NCBI RefSeq assembly: GCF_035046505.1
Contig: NC_089821.1
Coordinates: forward strand, 314,075,368 to 314,139,367
DNA from: Tiliqua scincoides
Taxonomy: Eukaryota > Chordata > Lepidosauria > Squamata > Scincidae
Reading direction: 5' to 3'
DNA length: 64,000 nucleotides
Below, in pieces: positions 34,601-43,705 of this stretch. Both the position numbers and the translations under genes were made by a program. Below the pieces are notes generated by a model, which was not told the DNA's origin, did no database searches, and saw nothing but the letters and a program-made list of their open reading frames with translations. The first letter of the stretch is position 1. The number at the start of each line of letters is the position of its first letter.

Positions 34601-37600
34601 GAAGATGCCAAAGAAGACGTGCTGCGGCTTGTATCTGCTGCGGAAGGAGAGCGAAGCTCCAGGGAAGAGGAAGAAGCAGAGGCCAAGCAGCCACTGGGGA
34701 GGGAAGAGAGGGAGGCAGAGAAGTGTTCAGGCAGCAGCAGTTCCCCCAACACACACACCCCTCCTGGCCGCCACTCCCAGGGCTTGCTGCTGCCCACTCG
34801 AAGAGGCCGGGCTGCTCTCCTGGGGCAGAGCCCCCACCACTCTTCTGGACAGCCCTGGAGGATCTGGGCTAGAGAGGGGAAGGCTGCAGGTCTATTCTCA
34901 GGGGCCCAGCACAGGACATGGCCATTGTCTAGACCGGGTCTCCAGACTTTTTAGCATAGGGCCACATTGTGCATCTGCAAGTGTCAAGGGTGGGGAAATA
35001 AATAATTAATAAATTAAATGCATGCATACATCCTCCTCTCAAGATTAGAGTGCAATTCTGTGCATGTCTACTGAGAAGTCCCATTGTATCCAATGGGCTT
35101 ATTCCCAGGAATAGGATTGTAGCCTTAAAACTCCCCACTTGGCATTCCCCCCCCCCACTCTCTCTCACACACACACCCTCTTGGTTTCTTTATTTGTCCT
35201 CCTCCCCACATGGTAAAGAAGGCAAAAGGAGGTTTTTCCCGTTCTTGGAGCTCAAAGCCCAGCAGTCTTGGAGCCAGCACGCCTCCTTGCCAGCCACCTC
35301 CTGCTCCTCCTCCCGAGTTTAAAGCACAACCCTATGCATGCCTACTCAGAAGTAAGTCCCATTGTGTCCAATGGGGCTTACTCCCAGGAAAGGGCGTCTC
35401 GGATTGCAGCCTTAAAGCTCCCCACTCAGCATTCCCCACACACACACTCACTCACACACTCTCACTCCCCCAGTTCCTTCACTTGTTCCCCCCCCAATGA
35501 TGAAGGCAAAAGGAAGCCATTGCGCGCACTAGCAGGTTTTCTTCCTCGCTGGGATCTCAAAGCCCAGGAGATAATTCGGATCTCAAAGATCCAGCCGCCC
35601 CTCCTCCTTCCAACCTTAAAGTTCATGCAGCATCCCCCCCTCACTTACACACACACACACCCTCCTTCACTCACTCCCCCCCCCACGAACATGATAAAGA
35701 AGGCAAAAGGAGGCAAGTGCACATGGCCACAGCAGAGGTTTTCCTCCCTTCCCGAAGCTCAAAGCCCAGCGGTCTGGGAGCCAGCAGGCTCCTTGCCGGT
35801 TGCCCACCTCCCCTCAAGCTTAGAGCGCAACCTATGTGTGTCTACTCAGAAGTAAGTCAGAAGCAAGTGTACGGTGGAACTTACTCCCAGGAAAACGTGG
35901 ACCAGATTGCAGCCTTCAAGCTCCCCACTCTGCATCCCCCCAATGGTTCCTTCACTTGTCATTGTCTCTCCACGTTGAAGAAGGCAAAAGGAAGGTGATT
36001 GTGGGCAGATGCTGCAAACGTTTTCCCTTCCTGAAGCTCCAAAGCCCAGCGGTCTGGGAGCCTCCTCGCCAGCCGCCCCTCCTCCTTTCGACCCCACTCC
36101 AGAGCTGCATGCTCCCCACTCGGCATTCCCCCTCACTCTCACTTACACACATACAAAAGTTCCTTCAGGAAAAAGGAAAAAGGAGAGGCACCTTCTCACC
36201 CGCAGCCCCTCCTTCCAAGCCTGTTGCTGCCCCGTCCATCTCCTCTGCCCCGGGACACACTTGAGGCCCATTTGTGACCTTAGAAGGTCACTTCTGTTGT
36301 TTTCGAAAAACCAGAAGTGACGTTATAAAACCTTAAAAGGTCTTTGGAGGGCTGGAGAAGCCCTCCTTGGCCCTCCAAAGGCCTTTTGAGGCTTTAAAAT
36401 GTCACTTCCAGTTTTTCCGAAAACCAGCAGTGACATTCTAAGGCCTCACGAAGGCCTCAGAACGCAAGCAGAGCTCCCCACGCCTCTGGAGAATCATGGG
36501 GCTGCCAGGGACCAGATGGAGAGGCTCATGGCGGACCAGATGGAGGCTCGTCAGGGGCCACAGCTGGCCCACAGGCTGGGGTTTGGAGCCTCCCAGTCTA
36601 GACATACCAAAGTCTGATTCTGAAAACAGCAGTGCCAAGTGAATGTAGGGGACACATTTCCTTGGGCTGATCTTCGGAAACATATCAGGAACTGAGGTTC
36701 CATTTGCATGGAAGGAGATCTGGTTGTGGGAGGGGGCCCTCCTGTGCAGCTGGCAAGGAAGTCCCCAGCCCTATTATTTTTATAATGGAGACCCACAGCC
36801 TTCCCCTCTCTAGCCCAGATTCTTGCCACTAAGTGTCTCTTGACAGACTTGCCACCCTTCTGGGGGACACAAATGGATGCGTGAAAGGAGGCCAGGAAGA
36901 CAAAACCCTCCTCCGAAACCCCCATACCCCACCTGTATGAAGTAGCCACCAAAGGCCAGCATGCCACACCAGCTGTGCAGGCTGTACATGTCCGGAAAGT
37001 GGTTTTTCTTGTGGTATTTGAAGACGGCAATCAGACCTGAAAATAAAAACAGCAGCAACGTCCCCACAGACTCCCGTTTCCCACATCCAACTGCACCCAG
37101 CCCCCCACCACTCAGTTGCGGTGAAGGCACCTTCCCCAGAGAGGCTGGCACCCTTGGGGTGGGGAGGCAGGTCCATTCTGTCAGCAATTCATCTGGGAAA
37201 GCAGCAGTGGGCACAGCTGGTGTGTGTGTGTGTGTGTCGGGAAGTGTGCTAGCAGAACTTTTGGGGGCCTTCTGTGCTACTGATGCTGGACTGGCAGTCA
37301 GGCTTTCAGGCTTGTGGTCTCACCACTCTTGGGGAGCAGCCAGCACACTCTCCTTACTCCCCCCAGCTTCTCAGGAAGCTGGCACTGAGCAACCAGGGAA
37401 GCCCACTGGGATGATGCAACGAGACCACTTGCTATCTTCTAGACGTGCCTGTGCAGCCTGCAGCAATCTGAGTCGTGCTCCTGGCTAGATGCATCTAGGG
37501 AATTCCACTCTGCTTTGCCTACTCTTTCCCTTCCAAGCCAGCCTGCAAATGCAGCTGCTTCACTGATGCATGGGTGGGTGGGCGGGGGGAGCAAGCTGCA

Positions 37601-39000
37601 TGCTTGCTCTTGAGTAGCTCTTTGCTGGCCTCACTCATTGCGTCCAATTTAGCCAAGCTGTTTCTTTCACGCCCACCCAAACAAGTTCAGGAATTCTCCA
37701 TGAGCAGCTTGCCATTCTTTTTCTACCCCCTTCACCCCATCTAGCAAGTTACTTTCTTTCTTTGGGTGTTTCAAATGAACAGGTTATACGTTGCCCTCTT
37801 GCCTGCTGCCTGGTCCACAGCCTGTGGGTAATGCAGGGGGCTGTCCCGGCAGCTGCTGACAGGCGTACTGCAAAAGGATTTTAAAGAACCGCCTTGGAAG
37901 GGGTAGTTTTCCCCAGACAGTCCCCCTCATCCTGGTCTTCTTAGTTTGAGATGGTGGCAGTGGGCAGCTGAGAGCCGGAAGGGGTGCGTGCACCAACTGC
38001 TAGGCATGATTTCCCCAGTGTGGCTTTCTGGCCCGCACCCTCAACCTTCCTCTCCAGTTCAAGGAGGGGAATGGCACAACTGTGCCAGACGTCTTTCCAC
38101 TCACCAACCAGTGAAATGACCAGCGCAAGGGCGTGAAGAAGGCCGTGCAGCACCCTGGCAAACAGTTTGCTCTCATTCCTGAAGACGCGGTAAACCAAAA
38201 GGGCTGAGGGTAAAAACACCAAGGGAGATATGATTCCCTTCTGCTCCCAAAGCTTGTGAAGGTCTCAGAGACGACGGCCACCTCCTTCCAGGGATTCTGT
38301 CCCCCAGGTATGTGGTTGCACCTGACCCAGCTATGCCAGGGCCTTCCACTGAAAACCAGTCTCCTTTCCCTCCCACCAGTCCACTGCCAGAACTCACACA
38401 TCATCATCATCATTTCAAAATGATAATACAGAGACTTAGCCATTGACGTTGGCCTATGAAATCTTGAGACAGAACAAATGTCCAGCACTTCATTATTCAA
38501 ACTGCACGTCTACAACTTTGCTTCAATGCTGCATAACGATTAATGTGTTATTATTCACAAAGAACGTACGGATTAAGCCCCACTGATGACACTAAAGCTA
38601 GTGCTTTAAAAAAACTTGAGCATTCTGAGACAGTCTGTGGTGCTGCATGTTTGCTCGGTCTCACAACCTCGTCTGTGCGGCAGTTCAATGCTCCCCTCTG
38701 CCTACAGAGGGACCTGGCTGAGGTTCATGCCCCCCAAACCCCTCTGGAGCATCAGCCCACCCCTCCACCCCACCGTACCCTGCAGCTCTTACCATCTCCT
38801 TGAAGAAACACCATTCCAATGACCATGCAGAGCGGGTGGACGTTCAGCTGCAGCTTGAGACTCTCCCAGGCGATGCCATCCCGGTACTGGCCCATCCAGA
38901 CCCCTGTCACAGTGATCACAGCGAGGCCCAAGACCTGCGATGCCCCCACCACATAGGTGAGACCCACTGGGCTCTGGGCTTTGGCTGGCGAGTCCCCCAT
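31462..39000 (-). CDS. CYB561: Cytochrome b561 (chromaffin-granule type), five coding exons
   Basis: Transmembrane oxidoreductase of secretory vesicles that takes electrons from cytosolic ascorbate and regenerates ascorbate in the lumen. Coding exons on the minus strand: 39000-38793, 38203-38105, 37036-36933, 34693-34536 and 31657-31462, together 765 bases or 254 residues (human has 251). The protein begins [14 protein letters not shown] and ends [11 protein letters not shown]. Haem-ligand histidines are at 55 (NVHPLC), 89 (VLHGLL), 123 (SLHSWCG) and 162 (KPQHVFF). The family motifs [10 protein letters not shown] and SLHSWCG are intact, as are six hydrophobic segments. Reading phases match across all four introns. 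The start is the Met aligned with family N-termini; the upstream exon part back to 39,032 is 5' UTR. Intron 4 appears to use a GC donor. Introns carry SINE, hAT and tandem-repeat insertions. Almost certainly a working gene. Confidence 0.95.
31658..34535 (-). other. CYB561: CYB561 intron 4 (last intron)
   Basis: 2.9 kb, GC donor and AG acceptor. Contains the 5S-derived SINE at 32,797-32,915 and short C-runs near 33,390 and 33,500. Nothing else was recognised. Confidence 0.85.
32797..32915 (+). mobile_element. 5S rRNA-derived SINE
   Basis: 32,797-32,881 matches the 3' two-thirds of vertebrate 5S rRNA, including the polymerase III internal boxes: A-box word agctaagcagggtc and C-box region tggatgggagac. 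It runs through ataccgggtgctgtagg. A tail follows, taccatagtcttacgagact then gaaggttgccaacc, which is the 3' end of the second LINE family in this window (compare 23,450-23,488). It lies antisense to CYB561 in its last intron. Confidence 0.9.
34536..34693 (-). CDS. CYB561: CYB561 coding exon 4
   Basis: 158 bases after acceptor CTTCCCTCCCCAG. Encodes [20 protein letters not shown] and [20 protein letters not shown] with His162. The only donor that keeps the frame is ATTAG|GCAAGT, a GC donor with otherwise consensus bases. Confidence 0.93.
34862..34893 (+). repeat. Left arm of an inverted repeat in CYB561 intron 3
   Basis: 32 bases, atctgggctagagagggga onward. Their reverse complement lies at 36789-36820 with two mismatches, about 1.9 kb away. 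The arms enclose the tandem-module region. Confidence 0.8.
34931..36240 (+). repeat. Higher-order tandem repeat, period about 500 bp
   Basis: The block agccttaaagctccccact followed by cattcccc, a C-run and cacacaca recurs at about 35121, 35409, 35612, 35911 and 36110. Spacings alternate near 290 and 200, so every second block is 490-502 bp apart. The longer sub-unit carries the common squamate word ctactcagaagtaagtccca; the shorter lacks it. Units also share aaggcaaaaggagg and tcaaagcccagc. The left edge carries a hAT-type terminus (ggtctccagactttttagca). Confidence 0.7.
36789..36820 (-). repeat. Right arm of the inverted repeat
   Basis: Reverse complement of 34862-34893, two mismatches. Confidence 0.8.
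36933..37036 (-). CDS. CYB561: CYB561 coding exon 3
   Basis: 104 bases between acceptor TTTTTATTTTCAG and donor ACAG|GTGGGG. Encodes [18 protein letters not shown] and [17 protein letters not shown] with His123. Confidence 0.95.
37037..38104 (-). other. CYB561: CYB561 intron 2
   Basis: Canonical GT-AG. Contains a short GT microsatellite at 37,220-37,238 and nothing else recognised. Confidence 0.85.
38105..38203 (-). CDS. CYB561: CYB561 coding exon 2
   Basis: 99 bases between acceptor TTTTTACCCTCAG and donor GTTG|GTGAGT. Encodes [10 protein letters not shown] and [16 protein letters not shown] with His89. Confidence 0.95.
38204..38792 (-). other. CYB561: CYB561 intron 1 of the coding region
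   Basis: 589 bp, GT-AG. No repeat recognised apart from an ATC microsatellite near 38,400-38,414. Confidence 0.85.
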
Positions 39001-39032
39001 CTGGCTCCCAGCAGAAGCAGCAGCCAAGACCT
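38793..39032 (-). CDS. CYB561: CYB561 first coding exon
   Basis: Coding part is 39000-38793 (residues 1-69 plus one base). The acceptor TTGTGCAG lies just upstream at 39033-39040 and the donor is GATG|GTAAGAG. Encodes the first membrane segment and haem ligand His55. Confidence 0.93.
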
Positions 39033-40948
39033 CTGCACAAGGACAGGAGGAAAGCGATCAGGGGTGGGGACAGGAGGAAAGCGATCAGGGGGTCTGGCTG
39101 GGCAGCCTCAAAAGGGGGCATCTCCCCCAGAAAAGGAGCCCTGCCCTACCAGGAGCTGCACCTTCGTGCAGCAATTCTTCGTGCAGCTGGCCCCAACCAC
39201 CACCAAGCTCTCACAATGCCAGTGGCCAAAGAACAGCACTTCAAGAGAAGGCCAGACATTGCCACAACATCAGTACTTGGCAAGTAGTATTTTTGTGGCC
39301 TCTTTGAATGCTGAACGTCAGTGGCTACGATCCGCTTTGGCAGAGAGCAGCAGGCTGGTGCTTTAAAAAAAGACACCTTTTTTAAGCCACTTGGAGATGG
39401 GATGCGCTGCACCCAACGACTGAACCAGAAGCACTTCTGATCACGGACTCCTGGGCCACATGGACTAAATGAGGCCCAGGAGAGAACGCTGATGGGCCCT
39501 CGGGGCGCCTCGCTGTCCACAGGCACTGGTCTGGAAGCAAGGCCCTCCTGGGGAAGATTTCCACCCCCTCTTCCTTCTGGGGGGGGGGGTTTAGACAATG
39601 GCTTCCTCTCCTGCTGTTGGCCCCTGTAGGAAAAGGTAGGCTGCGCTGGGTGCCCCCCCAGGCCTGATCTGGCAGCCCCGTTTTTATCAGGCAAGAGCGC
39701 AGCAGGGCTGGGCAGGAGTCCTGCAGCTCTGGGGTCCCCCCAGGAGGGGTCTTCCTCCTCCAGCCCGTCACCTCCTGCAAAATGGCTGGGCTACCTTGCG
39801 TGTCCGGCATCAGCTTTCTGTGTCTAGCAGGCTCCTGCTGGCCGACTGTGTCTTCTGCGAAGTTGAAAGGGAGGGGCTGGCTCTGGGCCACAGTCCACCC
39901 GGTGGAGCCTTCGCCCACGCCCCAGACAGGCTGGAGCTGGGCAGGAGTGGGCGTTCCTGCGACTCGGTCCAGGTCCAAGGCAAGGGCAGCAGTGAGCAGA
40001 CTGTGGAGCGCAGACCCTGAATGCTGGGGGTGGGGGGCATGCGGGTGGGGCCTGATCTTGGAGGGAAGCGCCAGCACGTTTGCTGCTCGCCAGAGCTGCA
40101 GACCTTATTAGATCACAGCAGCTAACGGAATTAAGGCAAGGCTGCGCAGAAGCCCCCGGGGCAGAGGCGTCCCTGGCAGAGGGCAGGCGGGTGGAGACCC
40201 AGGACGGCCTTTGCAGCAGCCAGCAACCATGCTTATGTTATGTTTGGCAACCTTCAGTCTCGAAAGACTCTGGTCTAAGCCTACAGCACCCGGTATTCCC
40301 AGGCGGTCTCCCATTCAAGTACTAACCAGGCCTGACCCCGCTTAGCTTCCGAGATCAGATGAGATTGGGCATGTGCAGGGTAACAGCTGCTGCTGGGCAG
40401 AGAGCTTGCCCACACCCAGGCTGGGGGCCGGGCAGCCCCATACTCCCTCCCTGGGGCGCAGGCCTTGCGGTCAGCCCTTGGGGTTCCCAAGTGGCCTGCT
40501 CCGCCAGGCCCAGAGAAAGGGCAGCGCCCAGGAGCAGGTGGCCAGGCCACGCCCGGGGCAGGGCGCGCACCGGCACCACCGCCGAGCCGCAGGACCTGCC
40601 CAGGCAGTGGCCGCGGGGGGAGGGCGCTGCGGGACTTCTGCCCGCCCCCGCGAGCCCAGGCGGCCCTTGCGGAAGCTCCCGGGGGGCCCGTGGGCTGCCA
40701 CCGCCCGCGCTGCCGTCTCCGACCTGCTCGCCAGCCCCCGCCCACCACGGCCCCCAACGCGGGTCCGGCCGGCCGCACCCGCAGCGCTCCTGCAGGCGGC
40801 GGGGAGCGGCGCCCGCTCACCTGGAAGGAGGGGCCTCCCCGGGCTCTGGGGCGGCGGCGGCGGCAAGAGCCCCTCCGTCTGGACGGGCGAAGGCGGCTCG
40901 CTGCGGGGACGGAGGGAGGGGCCCAGCGGGCCTCACCTGATGACTCAC
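39033..40948 (-). other. CYB561: CYB561 5' UTR intron
   Basis: Inferred intron from a consensus donor in the CpG island (AAG|GTGAGT, exon side at 40,949) to the acceptor at 39,033. A second donor, CAG|GTGAGG, lies 12 bp further on. It contains a direct duplication at 39,041-39,090 (aggacaggaggaaagcgatc twice) and a 5S-derived SINE. Confidence 0.55.
40244..40378 (-). mobile_element. 5S rRNA-derived SINE, copy 2
   Basis: On the minus strand it starts near 5S nucleotide 22 (gcccaatctcatctgatctc). It keeps the A-box and C-box regions and ctgggaataccgggtgctgt, then has the LINE-type tail agagtctttcgagactgaag with gttgccaaa at the end. More of the 5S part is kept than in the copy at 32,797. Confidence 0.9.
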
Positions 40949-41340
40949 CTTCGCTGGCCGCCGGCGGGGCCTCCGGGGCGGGGCGGGGCGGGGCCTCCCG
41001 CGGCCGCGGCCGCAGGAAGCCTGGGGGCAGCGCCCGCGCGCTCCCGCAGCCCGAGCCGGTCTCCAGGCGGGCGGAGGAGCGGGGCGGCGCGGCACAGGTC
41101 GGGCGTCCCGGGCTCCGCGCCTCCTGCCTGCGCTCCCTGCGGGCGGGTGGCCCTTCGCGCACTGCCAGCGCCGCCTCCCGCGCCGGGCCTCGGAGGAGTT
41201 TTGTCGGGGTCCGAAGGCGGAGGGCGAGACGGGCGCGGGGCGTCCTGCGCAGGGCCAGGTCTCGGCAGCTGGGGCGGGGCAGGGACACCAGCGAGCGCCC
41301 CCAAGCCTCCCTCGGACCTTTCCAGAGAATAACCCATCGC
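40400..41340 (-). promoter_or_regulatory. CYB561: CpG island, probable CYB561 promoter and first exon
   Basis: Very GC-rich with many CpG and GGGGCGGGG-type SP1 boxes (for example 40,977-40,995). Its minus-strand splice donor near 40,949 fits a non-coding first exon joined to the acceptor at 39,033. The start site lies upstream of that, probably 40,960-41,250. Long open frames on both strands here are side effects of composition. Confidence 0.65.
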
Positions 41341-43379
41341 AAGCACGAGTGGGCTCCCACTAGAACGGGGGCGCCTTGCCTGCCGGCAGACCCGCAGCCT
41401 GTCCCTGAGCTCCCAGGCAGGCCTTCCGGCAAGCGACCCACAAGCAGAGAGCTGCCGCAGGCCAGTCTCCTCTCAGGTTTGGCTCTGCGTGGAGCAGCGA
41501 CATGTACGCCCGGCTCGCAGCAGCAGCAGCTGCTCCCCCCCCAGCAGTGCCCCCAGCATCCCCCCCCCCCAGTGAGTCCGGGTGAAATCGGAAGGCACGG
41601 ATATCTCCAGGCCTTTTCTGAAATCCGAGGTGCCGACAGCCTGAACAGATTCACGCACTTGGACCGCAATGGCTCAGCAGGCACCTGAAGTCAGGGAGGA
41701 CTCTGGCTTGAAAGAGCTAAATCCAGCCCAGAAGACCGAAGCAAGGTGTCCAGTACGCCTTGCCACACAAGGACAAAAACGGCTGCTGTGCAAACAGCCT
41801 TCAGTTCAGTTGACCCCACAGGCCTCACATCCAGGCTCACGGAGGAAACCACGGGGGCACGTGTCCATGCCCGAAAGGGCGTTTTGTACATGCATGCCCA
41901 CCAGGCCCCGTAAAGCAGCTTCCCAGGTGGCCTGGTGCCATCCCTGTTGGACGCCAATGCAGAGGAGGCCCTGTCTTTCAGCAAACATCCAGAAGGGGGA
42001 AATGATTGTGTTATGCCTGGCATTGGTTTTGCTGCAATGGCTGTATTGATCAGTTATTTACAGTCTAACTGTGGATGTCTTAATGCTGAGACTGCTAAGA
42101 TGCTTGTTTTCATGCATCACAATATAAACATGATTTAAAATGATAGAGGGCTGGCTGTAGCCTGCTCCCTCCCTGGAGGCAGGGCTGGCCCATCTACGAG
42201 GCCAACCTAAATAGTATCCTCACAGCCCAATCCTATGCACGTCTACTCAGAAGTACGTAAATCAGTTAACAAGAGACCTGCATCCTGGTGCCCTCCCTTG
42301 CATCTGGCATAGCCTATTTCTAAAATCAGGAATTTGCACTCACCCCTGCCCGACTACCTGCAGGCCCTGCTCATGCTGGCCCTGCCTCCCTCCCTCTCTC
42401 CCTCTGTGGGCCCTGAGCCCTGAGACTGGGGGACACAAGGGGGCAAAAGGGGCGCCTCGGGTCCCGGAGCTCGGTGAGACCGCTGGGAACACCCGCAGCC
42501 TCGCCGGGTGGCGCCGGCAGTGAGCCATGCTCTCCCCTAGCCCGCAAGACACTCTGGTGCACAGACACTCTGAGCAGACACACCCGCTGATGGGCTGCTC
42601 TGGGCCGCCCCTTAGCTTTGCTGTGGTGTCACGGGACTGCCCTGCATGACGTCACTGCTGCACAGCTCCAGCCCCGCCGCCTGCGCTCCACCTGCCCAGG
42701 CTCTTCAGCACCCCCTTCAGGTGGGCAGCGCTTGTGACGTAACGGGGGGCAGAGGAATGCCCCACCTACCAATGTCCAGCCCCTCGGTTCAGCAGAGACG
42801 CTCCAGTCCTTTGCCCCCCACCTCCAGGGTGCTGCTCCCGCCTCCCCACCCAGACCCCTTTCCCCTTCCTGACTTCCCTCCAGCTGGGTGAGTCTCCTCC
42901 TCCTGGGAGAGGAGCTGCCCGGAGGGAGGGAGGGAGCCAAGAGACCCCCCTCTCTCCGCCCCGCCCCCCAGCAGGACTGGCCCCACCTGTGACTGCTGGT
43001 GCAGCAGCAGGGCACTGGGGAGGGCAGGCTCTGCACTAACTCTTTGCAGCCTGTTGGGCACTTCCAGTCCCCACAATGATGGCACCTGGGCTGGGCTTCA
43101 GACACACAGGGAGACCCAGATGGGCTCCGGAGAGCCGGTCACGAGAAGGCCCATCTGCCCACCGAACCTGTGCAACACCACAAAGCCCCCCAGACCCTGA
43201 CGGCCCAGGGCACGGCAGGAGAGAGTCTGCCAGGCAGTCCAGCACCCCTCTAAAAGACATGGAGGCCATTAGGCGCCATCACTACCGCCTCCTGGGGCAA
43301 GGAGCTGGCAGTCTCGGAGCCCGGGCAGCCCGGCACCGGCAGCTTGCAGTCGAAGGAAACCAGGCACTCCTCGGCCTCT
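41341..43379. other. Intergenic between CYB561 and the CblD-like gene
   Basis: The two genes are divergent. Contains a CR1 tail relic on the minus strand at 42,262-42,336 and a common squamate repeat word (ctactcagaagta) near 42,243. No exon was recognised. Overlapping frames around 42,600-43,270 match nothing known. Confidence 0.5.
42262..42336 (-). mobile_element. CR1 3' UTR relic
   Basis: Minus-strand piece matching ctgattttagaaatgggcta and agatgcaagggagggcacca of the family UTR. Confidence 0.75.
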
Positions 43380-43696
43380 CTAAAATCCGATCAGTACAGA
43401 AAACCGTGCGGAGAACGAGCACCGGCGCATTTCGGCTCCACTGGAAGGGAGTCCTGCGCGGCCAGAAGCTGCTCTGCAGCCGCTTCCGGAGCCCTCCGCA
43501 CTCCTCCGCCGGCAGCGGGCCCCTCTCCCTCCCCAGCACGCCTGGCTGGCCAGGCTGCGGCGGTGTCAGCCCCAGACCAGACCGGGCTCCGCGGCCCAGC
43601 CCTCCCCCTCCAGGTGCTGCCGCTGCTGGCCTCGGGCCCCAGGGGGCGGGCTCCGCCTGGCGCCGGGGCGGGGCGGGGCGAGTGGCGGCTGCGGCC

Positions 43697-43705
43697 ATGG
43701 CGGGG
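43697..43705 (+). CDS. MMADHC-like: CblD-like exon 1 (3 codons)
   Basis: ATGGCGGGG then donor gtgagc. The ATG sits in ggccATGg, a strong Kozak context. A nine-base coding exon 1 matches the position of the first intron after MAN in human MMADHC. Confidence 0.8.

Larger units (their letters stand above)
34694..36932 (-). other. CYB561: CYB561 intron 3 with expanded tandem modules
   Basis: 2.2 kb. Contains a hAT-like left end at 34,931, the tandem-module region 34,931-36,240, inverted cacttctggttttcgaaaa words near 36,290-36,430, and a 32-bp inverted repeat (34862-34893 and 36789-36820). Confidence 0.8.

Noticed and set aside
40281-41688. Open frames of more than 400 codons on both strands in the CYB561 CpG island
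   Set aside because: Mutually overlapping on opposite strands, rich in Arg/Pro/Ala/Gly and without known domains. High GC removes stop codons.
42600-43270. Gene between CYB561 and the CblD-like gene
   Set aside because: Frames on both strands overlap and none has recognisable domains or splice logic.
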